27,028 bases of DNA from Pseudomonadota bacterium (GTDB lineage Bacteria; Pseudomonadota; Alphaproteobacteria; Kiloniellales; J153): the NCBI GenBank assembly GCA_022572105.1, contig JACZWN010000016.1:1-27028 (forward strand). The letters run 5' to 3'. The notes under the pieces are model-generated. The model saw only the letters and a list, made by a program, of their open reading frames with translations, searched no databases and was not told the DNA's origin. Shown here piece after piece: positions 7,905 to 15,888 of this stretch; position 1 is the first letter of the stretch, and each line of letters starts with the position of its first letter. The translations under genes and the position numbers were made by a program.

Positions 7905-8309
7905 TCACCACAAGGCCTTGCCGTCGGTGGTCGAGACGTGGGCGCCGACCACCTTCCAGCCCAGACCGGGAAAGCGGATCCAGGTCTGGCTCTGGCGACC
8001 GGTGAGCGCCCGCCCGCGCAGCTTGAACTCCAGATTCGTGATCGCGAAATCCCGGCCCAGGGTGAGGATTTCGAGGCGAATCCGCTTTTCCTTGAGGCCC
8101 GGACCCGGGGCGCGGGCGACCCGGTGCTCGTGGATTTCGTCGAAGCCGTAGCCGTGCTCGTTCAGGGCGTAGCGGATCGTGTGCGGGCTGTTCCAGAAGG
8201 TGTCGTCGAGCACCTCGACATCTCTGTCGGTCAAGGCCCGTTCATAGCGCTCGAACAGCTGCCGCACCTCTTCGATCACCTCGGGGATGTTGGCGGCAAA
8301 GTCGTCCAT
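7905..8309 (-). CDS. AtzH-like (DUF3225) NTF2-fold protein
   Basis: A 134-residue protein beginning MDDFAANIPEVIEEVRQLFE, with the block DDTFWNSPHTIRYALNEHGYG and the C-terminal TWIRFPGLGWKVVGAHVS. These match the DUF3225/AtzH family, small NTF2/SnoaL-like proteins that occur beside amidases. AtzH is known from the cyanuric acid/biuret pathway of Pseudomonas sp. ADP next to the amidase AtzE. Here the ATG shares its A with the stop codon of the upstream amidase (TGATG on the minus strand), implying translational coupling and a joint job. No other biuret-pathway gene is present, so I do not infer biuret as substrate. Confidence 0.8.
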   Translation of the reverse strand: MDDFAANIPEVIEEVRQLFERYERALTDRDVEVLDDTFWNSPHTIRYALNEHGYGFDEIHEHRVARAPGPGLKEKRIRLEILTLGRDFAITNLEFKLRGRALTGRQSQTWIRFPGLGWKVVGAHVSTTDGKALW

Positions 8310-9481
8310 CACGAATCCTCCATCGCCTTTGCCACCGCCACCAGCGTTGCGTCCGCATCGCGCGCGGCGAGGATGGACAGCCCGACCGGCGCGCCCTCGA
8401 CCGCCGCGCCGGGCAGGCTGAGTTGCGGCAGCCCCGCGAGGCCGCCATGGGCGCAGAGGCACAGGATACGCTCCCGAATCCGGTTTTGCCGGTCCAGCGG
8501 CAGTCCTTTCCTCGGCGCCGGGAAGGGCGTCGTCGGCAGGCACAGAATGGTCCCGGGCGCCAGCAGGTATTCGAGACGGGCGCGCGCCTCGCGCCGCATC
8601 AGCGCCGCCCATTGCAAATCGACCTCCGAGACCATGGAACCCGCCAGCAAACCGCGCGCGACATTGAAGGCCAAGCGCGGATTTTCCCGATCGATCCAAT
8701 CCTTGAAGGTCGACCAGGCCTCGGCCGGCTGCAGGGCGCGCTGGGCCCGTCCCCAGACCGACAGGCCTTGCGGGGCCATGATTTCCTCGCGGACCTCGCC
8801 GATCAGCGCGCCGAGTTTCTCGACCGACGGCCGCAGGGCCGCGCGCGTCCCTTCATCGGCGAAACCGAACGCGTCGAGCGCGACGATCAAGCGCGTCGGC
8901 AGGGCCGAAGGGATCGCCTCGCCCAGCATCACCGCCGAGACCTTGGCCAAGGTACCCGCGTCGCGCGCGAACCAGCCCGTGGTGTCGGAGCTCGGCGCCT
9001 GGGGCAGCAGGCCGCTCGAATCGAGGCGGCCGTGGGTCGGCCGGATGCCGTAGAGGCCGCAAAAGCTGGCCGGAACCCGCACCGAGCCGCCGGTATCGCT
9101 GCCGATGGCGAAATCGCAGAGCCCGGCGGCGACCGCCGCCGCCGAGCCCGAGGACGACCCGCCCGGCACCCGCTCGGGCGCGGCGCTGTTGAGCGGCGTC
9201 CCGTGGAAGGGGTTTTCGCCCAAGATGCCGAGCGAGACCTCGTCGGTGATGGTCTTCCCGATCAGCGTCGCCCCGGCGTCGAGCAAGGTCTGCACCGCCC
9301 AGGCGTGCCGGTCCGGCACCGGGTGTTGCCGTTGCCAATCCGGATTGCCCGCGCCGGTCGGGACGCCCGCCACGTCGAACAGATCCTTGGCCGCGAAGGT
9401 CATCCCGGCGAGGGGGCCGCCGCCCGCCCCCTCGACCCGGACGTCGACCCCGGGAACGAAGGCATTGACGCCATCCGACAT
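8309..9481 (-). CDS. Amidase signature family hydrolase
   Basis: A 390-residue amidase with the complete Ser-cisSer-Lys machinery: the lysine K32 in FAAKDLFDVAG, the GGSSSGSAAAVAAG loop at 107-120, and the nucleophile serine S133 in GSDTGGSVRVPA. Family members cleave carboxylic amides. At about 390 residues it is shorter than GatA and resembles stand-alone amidases (AMI1-like). ATG 9481 gives the usual N terminus; the ribosome binding site is weak. Its stop overlaps the start of the AtzH-like gene. Upstream, 89 bases away, is the MttB-family fragment. The substrate cannot be read from sequence. A metabolite of the amide-containing methylamine or ureide type is conceivable but speculative. 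Confidence 0.9.
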   Translation of the reverse strand: MSDGVNAFVPGVDVRVEGAGGGPLAGMTFAAKDLFDVAGVPTGAGNPDWQRQHPVPDRHAWAVQTLLDAGATLIGKTITDEVSLGILGENPFHGTPLNSAAPERVPGGSSSGSAAAVAAGLCDFAIGSDTGGSVRVPASFCGLYGIRPTHGRLDSSGLLPQAPSSDTTGWFARDAGTLAKVSAVMLGEAIPSALPTRLIVALDAFGFADEGTRAALRPSVEKLGALIGEVREEIMAPQGLSVWGRAQRALQPAEAWSTFKDWIDRENPRLAFNVARGLLAGSMVSEVDLQWAALMRREARARLEYLLAPGTILCLPTTPFPAPRKGLPLDRQNRIRERILCLCAHGGLAGLPQLSLPGAAVEGAPVGLSILAARDADATLVAVAKAMEDS

Positions 9482-9570
9482 GGTTGCATCCAGAGCGCTG
9501 TTTCGACCCGGCCATGCTGTCAGACGGCGGATATGATTGCCATGGCTTTCGCTTGAAGGTGGGGCGCCGC

Positions 9571-10107
9571 TCAGGCCGCCTTCACCCCGCCCTCGCGTTT
9601 GCGCCGGGCGACGAAATCCTCGAGCTCGTCCTTGATCGCCGGGTCCAAGGGCGGCGGCTCGAACTCGGCCAGCACCCGCTTGTAGATCGTGTGCGCGCGC
9701 TCGGTCGCGGTCAGGCTGCCGCCCTCCTCCCAGGTCTCGTAGTTGCGCCAGTCCGACACCAGCGGCGCGTAGAACGCGGTCTCGTAACGCTCCAGGGTAT
9801 GGGCCGCGCCGAAGAAGTGGCCGCCGGGCTCGACCTCGCGGATCGCATCCAGGCCGAGCGTCGCCTCGTTGACCTCGATGGGCCGCAGGAATTCGGCCAT
9901 CATCTGGAGCATCTCGACGTCGAGGACGAACTTTTCGAAGGACGCGCAGAGCCCGCCTTCCAGCCAACCGGCCCCGTGGAGGACGATGTTGGCGTGGCCC
10001 ATGACCGCCCCCCATAGCGACATCTCGGACTCGTAGGCCGCCTGGGCGTCGACCAGGTTGGCCGCGTTGGCGTTCGACGAACCGTACGGCAGGCGGTAGC
10101 GTCGCGC
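9571..10107 (-). pseudogene. Trimethylamine methyltransferase (MttB) family, C-terminal fragment
   Basis: The minus-strand frame reads ARRYRLPYGSSNANAANLVD, then AQAAYESEMSLWGAVMGHAN, and continues to the stop at 9571. The DAQAAYES and GGLCASFEKFVLDVEML blocks are characteristic of the C-terminal part of the MttB superfamily, which demethylates trimethylamine, glycine betaine or related compounds with a corrinoid partner. Only about 178 residues remain from a family norm near 480-520. The frame closes at a TAA upstream (about 10176) with no plausible start. The N-terminal two-thirds is therefore lost. An ATG at 10023 could in principle still express the last 150 residues, which would lack most of the TIM barrel. 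Confidence 0.75.
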
Positions 10108-10327
10108 CGCTGTCGACCTCGCCGGCCAGGGCCGTTTCGCGCCATGAAGCCTGCTCGACTGAACCGATCCGTATTATAGCCTGTCAGGCCGGATGTATAG
10201 ACGCGGGAGTCCCGCCGGGGACGCCCTCGGCGATAACGCAATCGACCGGAGAGGGCTTGACGAATCGCCCGCCCGGCTGTCCCATCGCGGGAAATCGGAT
10301 TTGGGTTGAACTTCGCGGGAGGCCCCG
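10108..10327. other. Intergenic region between MttB fragment and BON lipoprotein
   Basis: It contains a perfect minus-strand TATAAT at 10178-10173 and a plus-strand ATGTATAGAC (10193-10202) that resembles a HutC half-operator. No gene of its own is supported. The MttB start region that should lie here appears to have been deleted. Confidence 0.4.
10173..10202 (-). promoter_or_regulatory. Possible minus-strand promoter with HutC-like half-site
   Basis: On the minus strand TATAAT (10178-10173) is a perfect -10 box, and GTCTATACAT (10202-10193) lies where a -35 region would be. The -35 hexamer itself is poor. GTCTATACAT differs from the palindrome TGTATATACA at several positions, so HutC control is only a suggestion. 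Confidence 0.3.
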
Positions 10328-10936
10328 ATGGCCGAACCCACCGCTTCGCGCGCCGCGCCGCGCGTCTTCGGCGCCCTCGGCCTGGCTGCGGTCTTCGCGC
10401 TGCCGGCTTGCGCGCCCACGTTGATCTCGCTCGGCGCCGATGCGGCCTATACCGCCTCGGAGGAGCGCACGACCGGCGAGGTGGTCGACGACAACAAGAT
10501 CAAGATCGAGCTCAACAAGCTGCTGGTCGACGACAGCCTGGGGCTGTGGAAGGATGTCGGCACCGTCGTCTATCGCGGCCGCGTGCTGCTGATCGGCGCC
10601 GTCGAGACCCCGGAGGCCAAGGCCAAGGCCGGCTCGATCGGGCACACGCCCGAGGGCGTCAAGGAAGTGATCAACGACATCCAGGTCACCGACGAGGGCG
10701 GCATCGGGTCCTTCGTCAACGACGTGGCGATCGAGAAATCGATCCAGGTCAAGTACCTGTTCGACGCGGACATCGACTCGGCCAACTTCCGCGTGCGCTC
10801 GGTCAACGGCACGGTCTACCTGATCGGCCTGGCCGAGAGCCGGGCCGAGCTCGACAAGGCGCTCGCGATCGCCCGCACAACCGGGGACGTCAAGAACGTC
10901 GTCAACTACATGCGGGTCCAGGCGCCGAAGTCGTGA
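10328..10936 (+). CDS. BON-domain lipoprotein (OsmY/DolP-like)
   Basis: The 202-residue product has a lipoprotein signal ending in ALPAC with the lipidated cysteine at C28, so it is probably anchored in the outer membrane facing the periplasm. Two BON domains follow, about residues 50-118 and 125-196, each ending in a VxxVxN(D/Y)I/M-type strand (EVINDIQV and NVVNYMRV). BON pairs occur in OsmY and DolP (YraP), which bind phospholipid or stabilise the envelope. GGGAGG at 10317-10322 supports the ATG. It converges on the methyltransferase gene with 12 bases between the stops. The envelope role is inferred from family. Confidence 0.88.
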   Translation: MAEPTASRAAPRVFGALGLAAVFALPACAPTLISLGADAAYTASEERTTGEVVDDNKIKIELNKLLVDDSLGLWKDVGTVVYRGRVLLIGAVETPEAKAKAGSIGHTPEGVKEVINDIQVTDEGGIGSFVNDVAIEKSIQVKYLFDADIDSANFRVRSVNGTVYLIGLAESRAELDKALAIARTTGDVKNVVNYMRVQAPKS

Positions 10937-10948
10937 AGCGCGCACCGC

Positions 10949-11719
10949 TTAGGGCGCCCGGCCGGCGACGATCGGCTGATGGAAGCCGGTCGCCTCCGGC
11001 TCGAGCCATTCGATGCGCTCCAAGCCGGCCCCGCTCATCAGCCGCTCGAGATTGGCACGCGTCAGCGGCCAGTAGAGGCCGGTAAAGACGCGCGTCTCGG
11101 CGCCGACGCCATCGCGATAGCGCACGAAGTAAAGGTGCAGCCGGTAGCTGCTGCCGTCGGGCGCCCAGTCCCAGACCTGGAACACGACCCGGTGGCCCTG
11201 GGGATCGTCGATCACGCGCGGCGCCTCGACCCGCGGCCGGTCGCGGAGCAGGGCGTCGTAGTCGCGGATGCTCGCCAGAAACAGACCGCCGGGCACGAGC
11301 AGGTCGGCAATGCGGGTGAGCGCCACGGAAAGCTCGGCTTCGCCCTCGAGATGGGGCAGGGCGTTGTCCAGGGCACAGATCACGTCGAAGGGCCCGCCGA
11401 TCGACTCGGTCAAGTTCCGCAGGTCGGCGACCTCGGCGGTGAGGGAGACGCCCAGGCGCTCGGCCTCGCGCCGGGCGCGGGCCACCGCGCCGGGGCTCAG
11501 GTCGGTCCCGGTGACCTGGTGGCCGAGACGTGCCAAACCGATCGCCTGGGTGCCGATGCCGCAGGCCGCGTCCAGCACGCGCTTCGCTCCCGGCCCCGCC
11601 AGATCGCGGATCACGCGGTCAATCACCTCGCCCTGACGCTCGACCGCCTCGTCCCAGTCGGCGAAGAGCAGGTGATACTGCTCGCTCAGCTCGTCGTAGA
11701 AATCGGTGATTTCGCTCAT
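10949..11719 (-). CDS. Class I SAM-dependent methyltransferase
   Basis: A 256-residue Rossmann-fold methyltransferase. Motif I is VLDAACGIGTQAIGLA at 48-63, followed by the acidic TGTDLSPGAVARAR and the DVICALDNALPHL block. The N-terminal FYDELSEQYHLLFADWDEAV is typical of small-molecule or glycine/sarcosine-type methyltransferases, but the acceptor cannot be deduced. The protein has a beta-rich C-terminal insert (HRVVFQVWDW to LHLYFVRYRDG). The ATG at 11719 has no strong ribosome binding site. It lies downstream of hutF on the same strand, separated by about 180 bases that contain a gene remnant and a hairpin, so shared transcription is doubtful. Confidence 0.85.
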   Translation of the reverse strand: MSEITDFYDELSEQYHLLFADWDEAVERQGEVIDRVIRDLAGPGAKRVLDAACGIGTQAIGLARLGHQVTGTDLSPGAVARARREAERLGVSLTAEVADLRNLTESIGGPFDVICALDNALPHLEGEAELSVALTRIADLLVPGGLFLASIRDYDALLRDRPRVEAPRVIDDPQGHRVVFQVWDWAPDGSSYRLHLYFVRYRDGVGAETRVFTGLYWPLTRANLERLMSGAGLERIEWLEPEATGFHQPIVAGRAP

Positions 11720-11754
11720 TTTTGGGTTTCGCCCGGGCCGGAAACAACGGAGCG

Positions 11755-11863
11755 TTAGGCGTAGCGCAGGCGCACGCCGAGGTCTAGGCGTTTGGCCTTC
11801 TCGAGCATGGCCGCGCCGAGCGCGATGTCCGGGCCCGAGAGATTAGGTGAAATAGATCTCGCT
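11755..11863 (-). pseudogene. Unidentified gene remnant with one-base frameshift
   Basis: On the minus strand GTG 11863 opens MSEIYFT and then hits TAA. Skipping one T (about 11845) lets the frame continue NLSGPDIALGAAMLEKAKRL and on to a stop at 11755. The two halves read together as a smooth protein-like sequence, which suggests the debris of a gene. I cannot name the family. It lies between hutF and the methyltransferase. Confidence 0.35.
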
Positions 11864-11880
11864 CACGGGGTACCGCCCTT

Positions 11881-11900
11881 ATACCAAGGACCTTTGGTAT
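11881..11900 (-). terminator. Possible hutF terminator hairpin
   Basis: ATACCAA (11881-11887) and TTGGTAT (11894-11900) form a 7-bp stem with a six-base loop directly at the hutF stop codon. The stem is short and no good T-run follows on the minus strand, so termination is uncertain. Confidence 0.35.
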
Positions 11901-13282
11901 TACGCTATCAAGTCCGCAACCGCGGCCTTGTAGGCCGAAAAGACCTCGTCTTCGCGCGGGTGCCGGGCGGCCCGCACGACCCAGGTCCCGCCGACCATGA
12001 CGTCGGTGACCGGGTTCTCGTTGCCGGCGAAGACGAGGGCATCGAGCAGCCGGTCGCCGGCGCGGCCATAGAGCGCCGGGCGCGTATCGTCGATCACGAT
12101 CAGGTCGGCGCGCGCGCCCGGCGCGAGGCGGCCGATGGGCCGCGCCAGCGCCTGGGCGCCGCCGGCCAGCGCGCGCTTGAAGAGAAACGCGCCGACCGAG
12201 CGCGGCTCGGCCTCGCCGGTCAGCAGGTTCCTTTGCTTCAGCGCCAGCCGCTGGCCGTACTCGAGCCAGCGCAACTCCTCGATCGGGCTGACCGAGACGT
12301 GGCTGTCGGAGCCGATGCCGAAGGCGCCGCCGGCTGCCAGATAGGCCGGCGCCGGGAACACGCCGTCGCCCAGGTTGGCCTCGGTGGTCGGGCACAGTCC
12401 GACCACGGCGCCGCTCGCCGCCAGACGCCGCGCCTCCGCCTCGGTCACGTGGGTCGCGTGCACCAGGCACCAGCGCGGCCCGACGGGCGCGTTTTGCAAG
12501 AGCCACTCGACCGGGCGCAGGCCGCTCCAATCGACGCAGTCGCGCACCTCGCCGTGCTGCTCGGCGACGTGGATGTGAACGGGCGCCCGCGGATCGAGGG
12601 CGTCGAGCCCCTCGAGCGCGGCCGAGAGCGTCTCCGGGCTCACCGCGCGCAAGGAGTGGGGCGCGATTCCGACGCGGACCTGCGGGTCGCCGCGATAGTC
12701 CCCGATCACAATCTCGACGAGCCGCAGGAAACGCTCCGGGTCGTTGAGGAAGCGGCGCTGGCCCTCGCGCGCCGGCCGGCCGCCGAAATCCGAAAAGCCG
12801 TAGAGCACCGGAAGCAGCGTGATGCCGATGCCGCTCGCCCGGGCCGCCGCGATCACCCGGCGCGACATCTCGGCCGGGTCCGCGTAGGGCCGCCCCTGCG
12901 GGTCGCGGTGCAGATAGTGGAACTCGCCGACCGCGGTATAGCCGGCCTTGAGCATCTCGACGTAGAGCTGGGCGGCGATCGCCTCGACCTGCTCGGGATC
13001 GAGCCGGCGCACGAAGCCGTACATCACCTCGCGCCAGGTCCAGAAGCTGTCATCCCCGGGCCCGGCGCGCTCGGCCAAGCCGGCCATGGCGCGCTGGAAG
13101 GCGTGGGAGTGCAGGTTCGCCATGCCGGGCAGCACCACACCCGCGGCGCGCGGCGCCGCGCCCGGATCCGCGTCCGGAGTCACCTTGGCGAACGCACCGT
13201 CGGGCGCGATCTCGAGGCGCACGTCGCGCGCCCAGCCGTCGGGCAGCAACGCGCGCTCGGCGAACAAGGAAGACTCGGGCAT
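11900..13282 (-). CDS. hutF: Formimidoylglutamate deiminase
   Basis: The 460-residue protein is an amidohydrolase-superfamily deiminase that converts N-formimino-L-glutamate to N-formyl-L-glutamate and ammonia, the fourth step of the longer histidine pathway. The metal-binding signature HSHAFQRAMAGLAE begins at H58 and H60. Further motifs are HIHVAEQHGEV, LVHATHV, LCPTTEANLGDG and GIGSDSHVSV, all characteristic of HutF. ATG 13282 gives the usual length; the frame extends upstream to 13414 but into the hutI control region. It is divergent from hutI with 91 bases between starts, and that gap holds a HutC-like site. Presence of hutG in the same locus confirms the formylglutamate route. Confidence 0.93.
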   Translation of the reverse strand: MPESSLFAERALLPDGWARDVRLEIAPDGAFAKVTPDADPGAAPRAAGVVLPGMANLHSHAFQRAMAGLAERAGPGDDSFWTWREVMYGFVRRLDPEQVEAIAAQLYVEMLKAGYTAVGEFHYLHRDPQGRPYADPAEMSRRVIAAARASGIGITLLPVLYGFSDFGGRPAREGQRRFLNDPERFLRLVEIVIGDYRGDPQVRVGIAPHSLRAVSPETLSAALEGLDALDPRAPVHIHVAEQHGEVRDCVDWSGLRPVEWLLQNAPVGPRWCLVHATHVTEAEARRLAASGAVVGLCPTTEANLGDGVFPAPAYLAAGGAFGIGSDSHVSVSPIEELRWLEYGQRLALKQRNLLTGEAEPRSVGAFLFKRALAGGAQALARPIGRLAPGARADLIVIDDTRPALYGRAGDRLLDALVFAGNENPVTDVMVGGTWVVRAARHPREDEVFSAYKAAVADLIA

Positions 13283-13373
13283 GGATGCTTGGAAGCGCCT
13301 TGCGGTTTTTCGCGCCGAGCTTATGCCGTTAGACTGGGCTTGTATAGGCAACTGGGTGTGATCGGAGTTAGGC
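13283..13373. promoter_or_regulatory. hutF-hutI divergent control region with HutC-like site
   Basis: The 91-base gap between two divergent hut genes must hold both promoters. CTTGTATAGGCAAC at 13339-13352 matches the left half (TTGTATA) of the HutC operator well and the right half poorly. HutC, a GntR-family repressor released by urocanate, is encoded at 20965. I could not read a convincing -35/-10 pair here. Confidence 0.5.
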
Positions 13374-14600
13374 ATGTGGGACGCGATCTGGGTCAACGGG
13401 CGCCTGGCGACCATGGCCCTGGAAATACACGCCGCGCCTTACGGCGCCATCGAGGACGGCGCGCTCGCGGTGGATGGTGGCGTCATCGCCTGGGTCGGGC
13501 CGCGCGGCGATCTGCCCGGCGCGCCGGAGACGCTGGCGCGCGCGGTGCACGACCTGGACGGGCGCTGGCTGACGCCGGGGCTCATCGACTGCCACACCCA
13601 CCTGGTCTACGGCGGCGACCGGGCGGCCGAGTTCGAGGCGCGCCTCGAGGGCGCGAGCTACCAGGACATCGCCGAGGCCGGCGGCGGCATCCTCTCGACC
13701 GTCGCAGCGACCCGCGCGGCCAGCGAGGACGCGCTGTTCCAGGCCGCGCGGCCGCGCCTCGAGGCGCTGATCGCCGAGGGCGTGACCACGGTCGAGATCA
13801 AGTCCGGCTACGGCCTCGATCTCGACAACGAGCTCAAGCAACTGCGCGTCGCCCGGGCCTTGGGCGCGGCGCTGCCGGTCACGGTCAAGACCACGTTCCT
13901 GGGCGCCCACGCGCTGCCGCCCGAGTTCGCCGGCCGCGCCGAGGCCTATATCGACGCGGTCGTCGCCATGCTGGCCGAGGTCAAGGCCTCGGGCCTTGCC
14001 GATGCGCTCGACGCCTTCTGCGAAAAAATCGCCTTCTCGCCCGCGCAGACGGCACGGGTCTTCGAGGCGGCGCGCACGCACGGCCTGCCGGTCAAGCTGC
14101 ACGCCGATCAACTGTCGGACCTGGGCGGGGCCGCGCTGGCCGCGCGTTTCGGCGCGCTCTCGGCCGACCACCTGGAGTACGCGAGCGCGGCCGGGGTCGC
14201 GGCCATGGCCGAGGCCGGCACTGTGGCCGTGATCCTGCCCGGCGCGTTCTACGTCCTGCGCGAGACCCAGCCGCCGCCCGTCGATTGTTTCCGCCAGGCC
14301 GGCGTGCCGATGGCCCTGGCCACCGACTGCAACCCGGGCAGCGCGCCGGTCACCTCGCTCCTGCTCATGCTCAACATGGGCTGCACCCTGTTCGGCCTGA
14401 CGCCGGAGCAGGCGTTCTCGGGCGTCACCCGCCACGGGGCGCGGGCGCTCGGCCTGGGCGCCAGCCACGGCACCCTCGAAGCCGGCAAGGCGGCGGATTT
14501 CGCGGTCTGGGACATCGCGCGCCCGGCCGAGCTCGCCTACCGCCTCGGCTTCAACCCGCTGGCTTACGCGGTCAAGGACGGGGTAATCGGAGCCAATTAA
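13374..14600 (+). CDS. hutI: Imidazolonepropionase
   Basis: The 408-residue enzyme hydrolyses 4-imidazolone-5-propionate to N-formimino-L-glutamate in the cytosol, the third step of histidine degradation. Diagnostic residues are visible: metal ligands H74 and H76 in LIDCHTHLVYGGDR, the GYGLDLDNELKQL segment at 145-157, H243 in VKLHADQLSD, H266 in LSADHLEYAS, and D318 in LATDCNPGSAP. Length is typical. GGAG at 13364-13367 serves the ATG. The final TAA shares its bases with the stop codon of the convergent ABM gene. Likely repressed by HutC through the site in the divergent region. Confidence 0.95.
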   Translation: MWDAIWVNGRLATMALEIHAAPYGAIEDGALAVDGGVIAWVGPRGDLPGAPETLARAVHDLDGRWLTPGLIDCHTHLVYGGDRAAEFEARLEGASYQDIAEAGGGILSTVAATRAASEDALFQAARPRLEALIAEGVTTVEIKSGYGLDLDNELKQLRVARALGAALPVTVKTTFLGAHALPPEFAGRAEAYIDAVVAMLAEVKASGLADALDAFCEKIAFSPAQTARVFEAARTHGLPVKLHADQLSDLGGAALAARFGALSADHLEYASAAGVAAMAEAGTVAVILPGAFYVLRETQPPPVDCFRQAGVPMALATDCNPGSAPVTSLLLMLNMGCTLFGLTPEQAFSGVTRHGARALGLGASHGTLEAGKAADFAVWDIARPAELAYRLGFNPLAYAVKDGVIGAN

Positions 14601-14887
14601 AGCGGCGCGCCGTAATGGGCGACGCTCGGGAAGGGCTCGTAGAAATGGTGCAGGGCCGCCTTCCAGTCCTGGTAGCGCTCGGAGCCGCGGAAGCCCTCGG
14701 TATGGTCCTCGAGGCGCGCCCACCAGACCAGCAGCAGGTAACGGTTGGGGTCCTCGATGCAGGGCCGCACCTCGAGGCCGTGGAAGCCCTCGGAGGCCTC
14801 GATCAGGGGCCGCGCCGCGGCCATCGCCGCCTCGAAGGCCTCGGCCTGCCCCGGCTTCACGCTCAGGATCGCCGCTTCCAGGATCAT
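14597..14887 (-). CDS. ABM-family (antibiotic biosynthesis monooxygenase-like) protein
   Basis: A 96-residue single-domain protein with the dimeric ferredoxin-like ABM fold. It begins ILEAAILSVKPGQAEAFEAAM and contains the YLLLVWWARLEDHTEGFRGS strand-loop typical of the family, ending in HFYEPFPSV. Members range from quinol monooxygenases to heme-degrading enzymes and many have no known reaction. A GGAGG site just upstream supports the ATG. It is tail-to-tail with hutI, overlapping by three bases. It lies downstream of hutG on the same strand with about 145 bases between. A histidine-pathway role is not established. Confidence 0.8.
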   Translation of the reverse strand: MILEAAILSVKPGQAEAFEAAMAAARPLIEASEGFHGLEVRPCIEDPNRYLLLVWWARLEDHTEGFRGSERYQDWKAALHHFYEPFPSVAHYGAPL

Positions 14888-15032
14888 CGCTTTGCCTCCG
14901 CAATCCGTCCGGTAGCGACTCTAACCGAGAATAGGCGATTCGGCCGGCACTTTCGCCGCCCCTCACGAAGCGAGCAGCCGGCCGTCCATGCCATGCCCAT
15001 GTCCGCTCCCCTTCCCGGTCCGGTTCCGGCCG
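14888..15032. other. Gap between hutG and the ABM gene
   Basis: I see no gene, convincing promoter or terminator. On the minus strand the ABM gene follows hutG after this gap and may be read through from it. Confidence 0.3.
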
Positions 15033-15872
15033 TCAACCTGCCGGCGGCCGGTCGTGGCGTCCAGTCACGCCCCCCTTTACCTCGCGCGCCCAGGCGAGCG
15101 CGGTCTCCAGAAACCGGCGCAGCACCGGGCGGATGCCGGCCGCCAGGTCGTCGCGGAACGCGAACGGCGGGTCCTCGTCCATGTAGGTGATCTGGCTGAG
15201 CTCGAGCTGCACGGCGTGCACGCCGGCCCCGGGATCGCCGTAGGTGCGGGTGATGTAGCCGCCCTTGAAGCGGCCGTCGAGGGCGTGGCTGTAGTCCCCG
15301 GCCGCCTCGGCGACGGCGGCGAGGCGCGCCACAAGGCCGGGATCGGCGCTTCGCCCGCCGGCCGTGCCCAGGTTGAGGTCGGGCAGGCGGCCCTCGAAGA
15401 AGCGCGGCACGCGGCTGCGGATCGAGTGCGCCTCCCACAGCAGCGCGTAGCCGTGGCGTTCCCCGATCGCGGCGAGCGCGCGGCTCAGGCGCTCGTGATA
15501 GGGCCGAAAGACCCGGTCCTTGCGCGCTTCGATCTCGGCCGCGTCCGGTTCCTGGCCATCCAGATAGATCGCTTCCTCGCCGAAGCTGGTGACCGGACAC
15601 AGCCCGGTGTTGCTGGCGCCGGGATAGAGCGGCCGGTCGTCGGGCGCCCGGTTCAGATCGATGACGTAGCGCGACTGGGTCGCGGCGAGCACCGAGGCAT
15701 CGAGATGGTCCAGGAAATCGTACAGCCGGTCGAGGTGCCAGTCGGTATCGGGAACCGTCTTGCCGAGCGCGGTCATGCGCGCCGCGAGGGCCTCGGGCAC
15801 CAGCGTGCCGACGTGCGGCATGGAGACCAGGAGCGGTCCTCCGCCGGCCTTGAAGGTGAAGGGCTCGGTCAT
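15033..15872 (-). CDS. hutG: N-formylglutamate deformylase
   Basis: The 279-residue protein is an N-formylglutamate amidohydrolase (FGase family), which splits N-formyl-L-glutamate into glutamate and formate, the final step after HutF. Recognisable blocks are PLLVSMPHVGTLVPE near the N terminus, DTDWHLDRLYDFL, YVIDLNRAPDDRPLYPG, and the zinc-site WEAHSIRS. ATG 15872 gives the family's usual beginning. The ribosome binding site is weak (AAGAAAA), which may mean dependence on the upstream gene. That gene, a small membrane protein, ends 16 bases before, so the two probably share one transcript reading away from the transporter promoter region. Confidence 0.93.
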   Translation of the reverse strand: MTEPFTFKAGGGPLLVSMPHVGTLVPEALAARMTALGKTVPDTDWHLDRLYDFLDHLDASVLAATQSRYVIDLNRAPDDRPLYPGASNTGLCPVTSFGEEAIYLDGQEPDAAEIEARKDRVFRPYHERLSRALAAIGERHGYALLWEAHSIRSRVPRFFEGRLPDLNLGTAGGRSADPGLVARLAAVAEAAGDYSHALDGRFKGGYITRTYGDPGAGVHAVQLELSQITYMDEDPPFAFRDDLAAGIRPVLRRFLETALAWAREVKGGVTGRHDRPPAG

Positions 15873-15888
15873 GGCGTTTTCTTGCCGC

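Noticed and set aside
6253..9556. Long plus-strand open frames (492, 565 and 377 codons)
   Set aside because: They are antisense to the spermidine synthase-like, GFA, AtzH-like and amidase genes, whose motifs are clear. No ribosome binding site or domain supports them.
9900..10241. A 113-codon minus-strand frame over the MttB fragment
   Set aside because: It is in a different frame from the clear MttB similarity and is arginine/serine/proline-rich noise.
11792..15190. A 1,132-codon plus-strand open frame
   Set aside because: It runs antisense to hutF, the ABM gene and part of hutG and out of frame with hutI. It has low-complexity arginine/glycine/alanine content and no family motifs. It is an artefact of very high GC.
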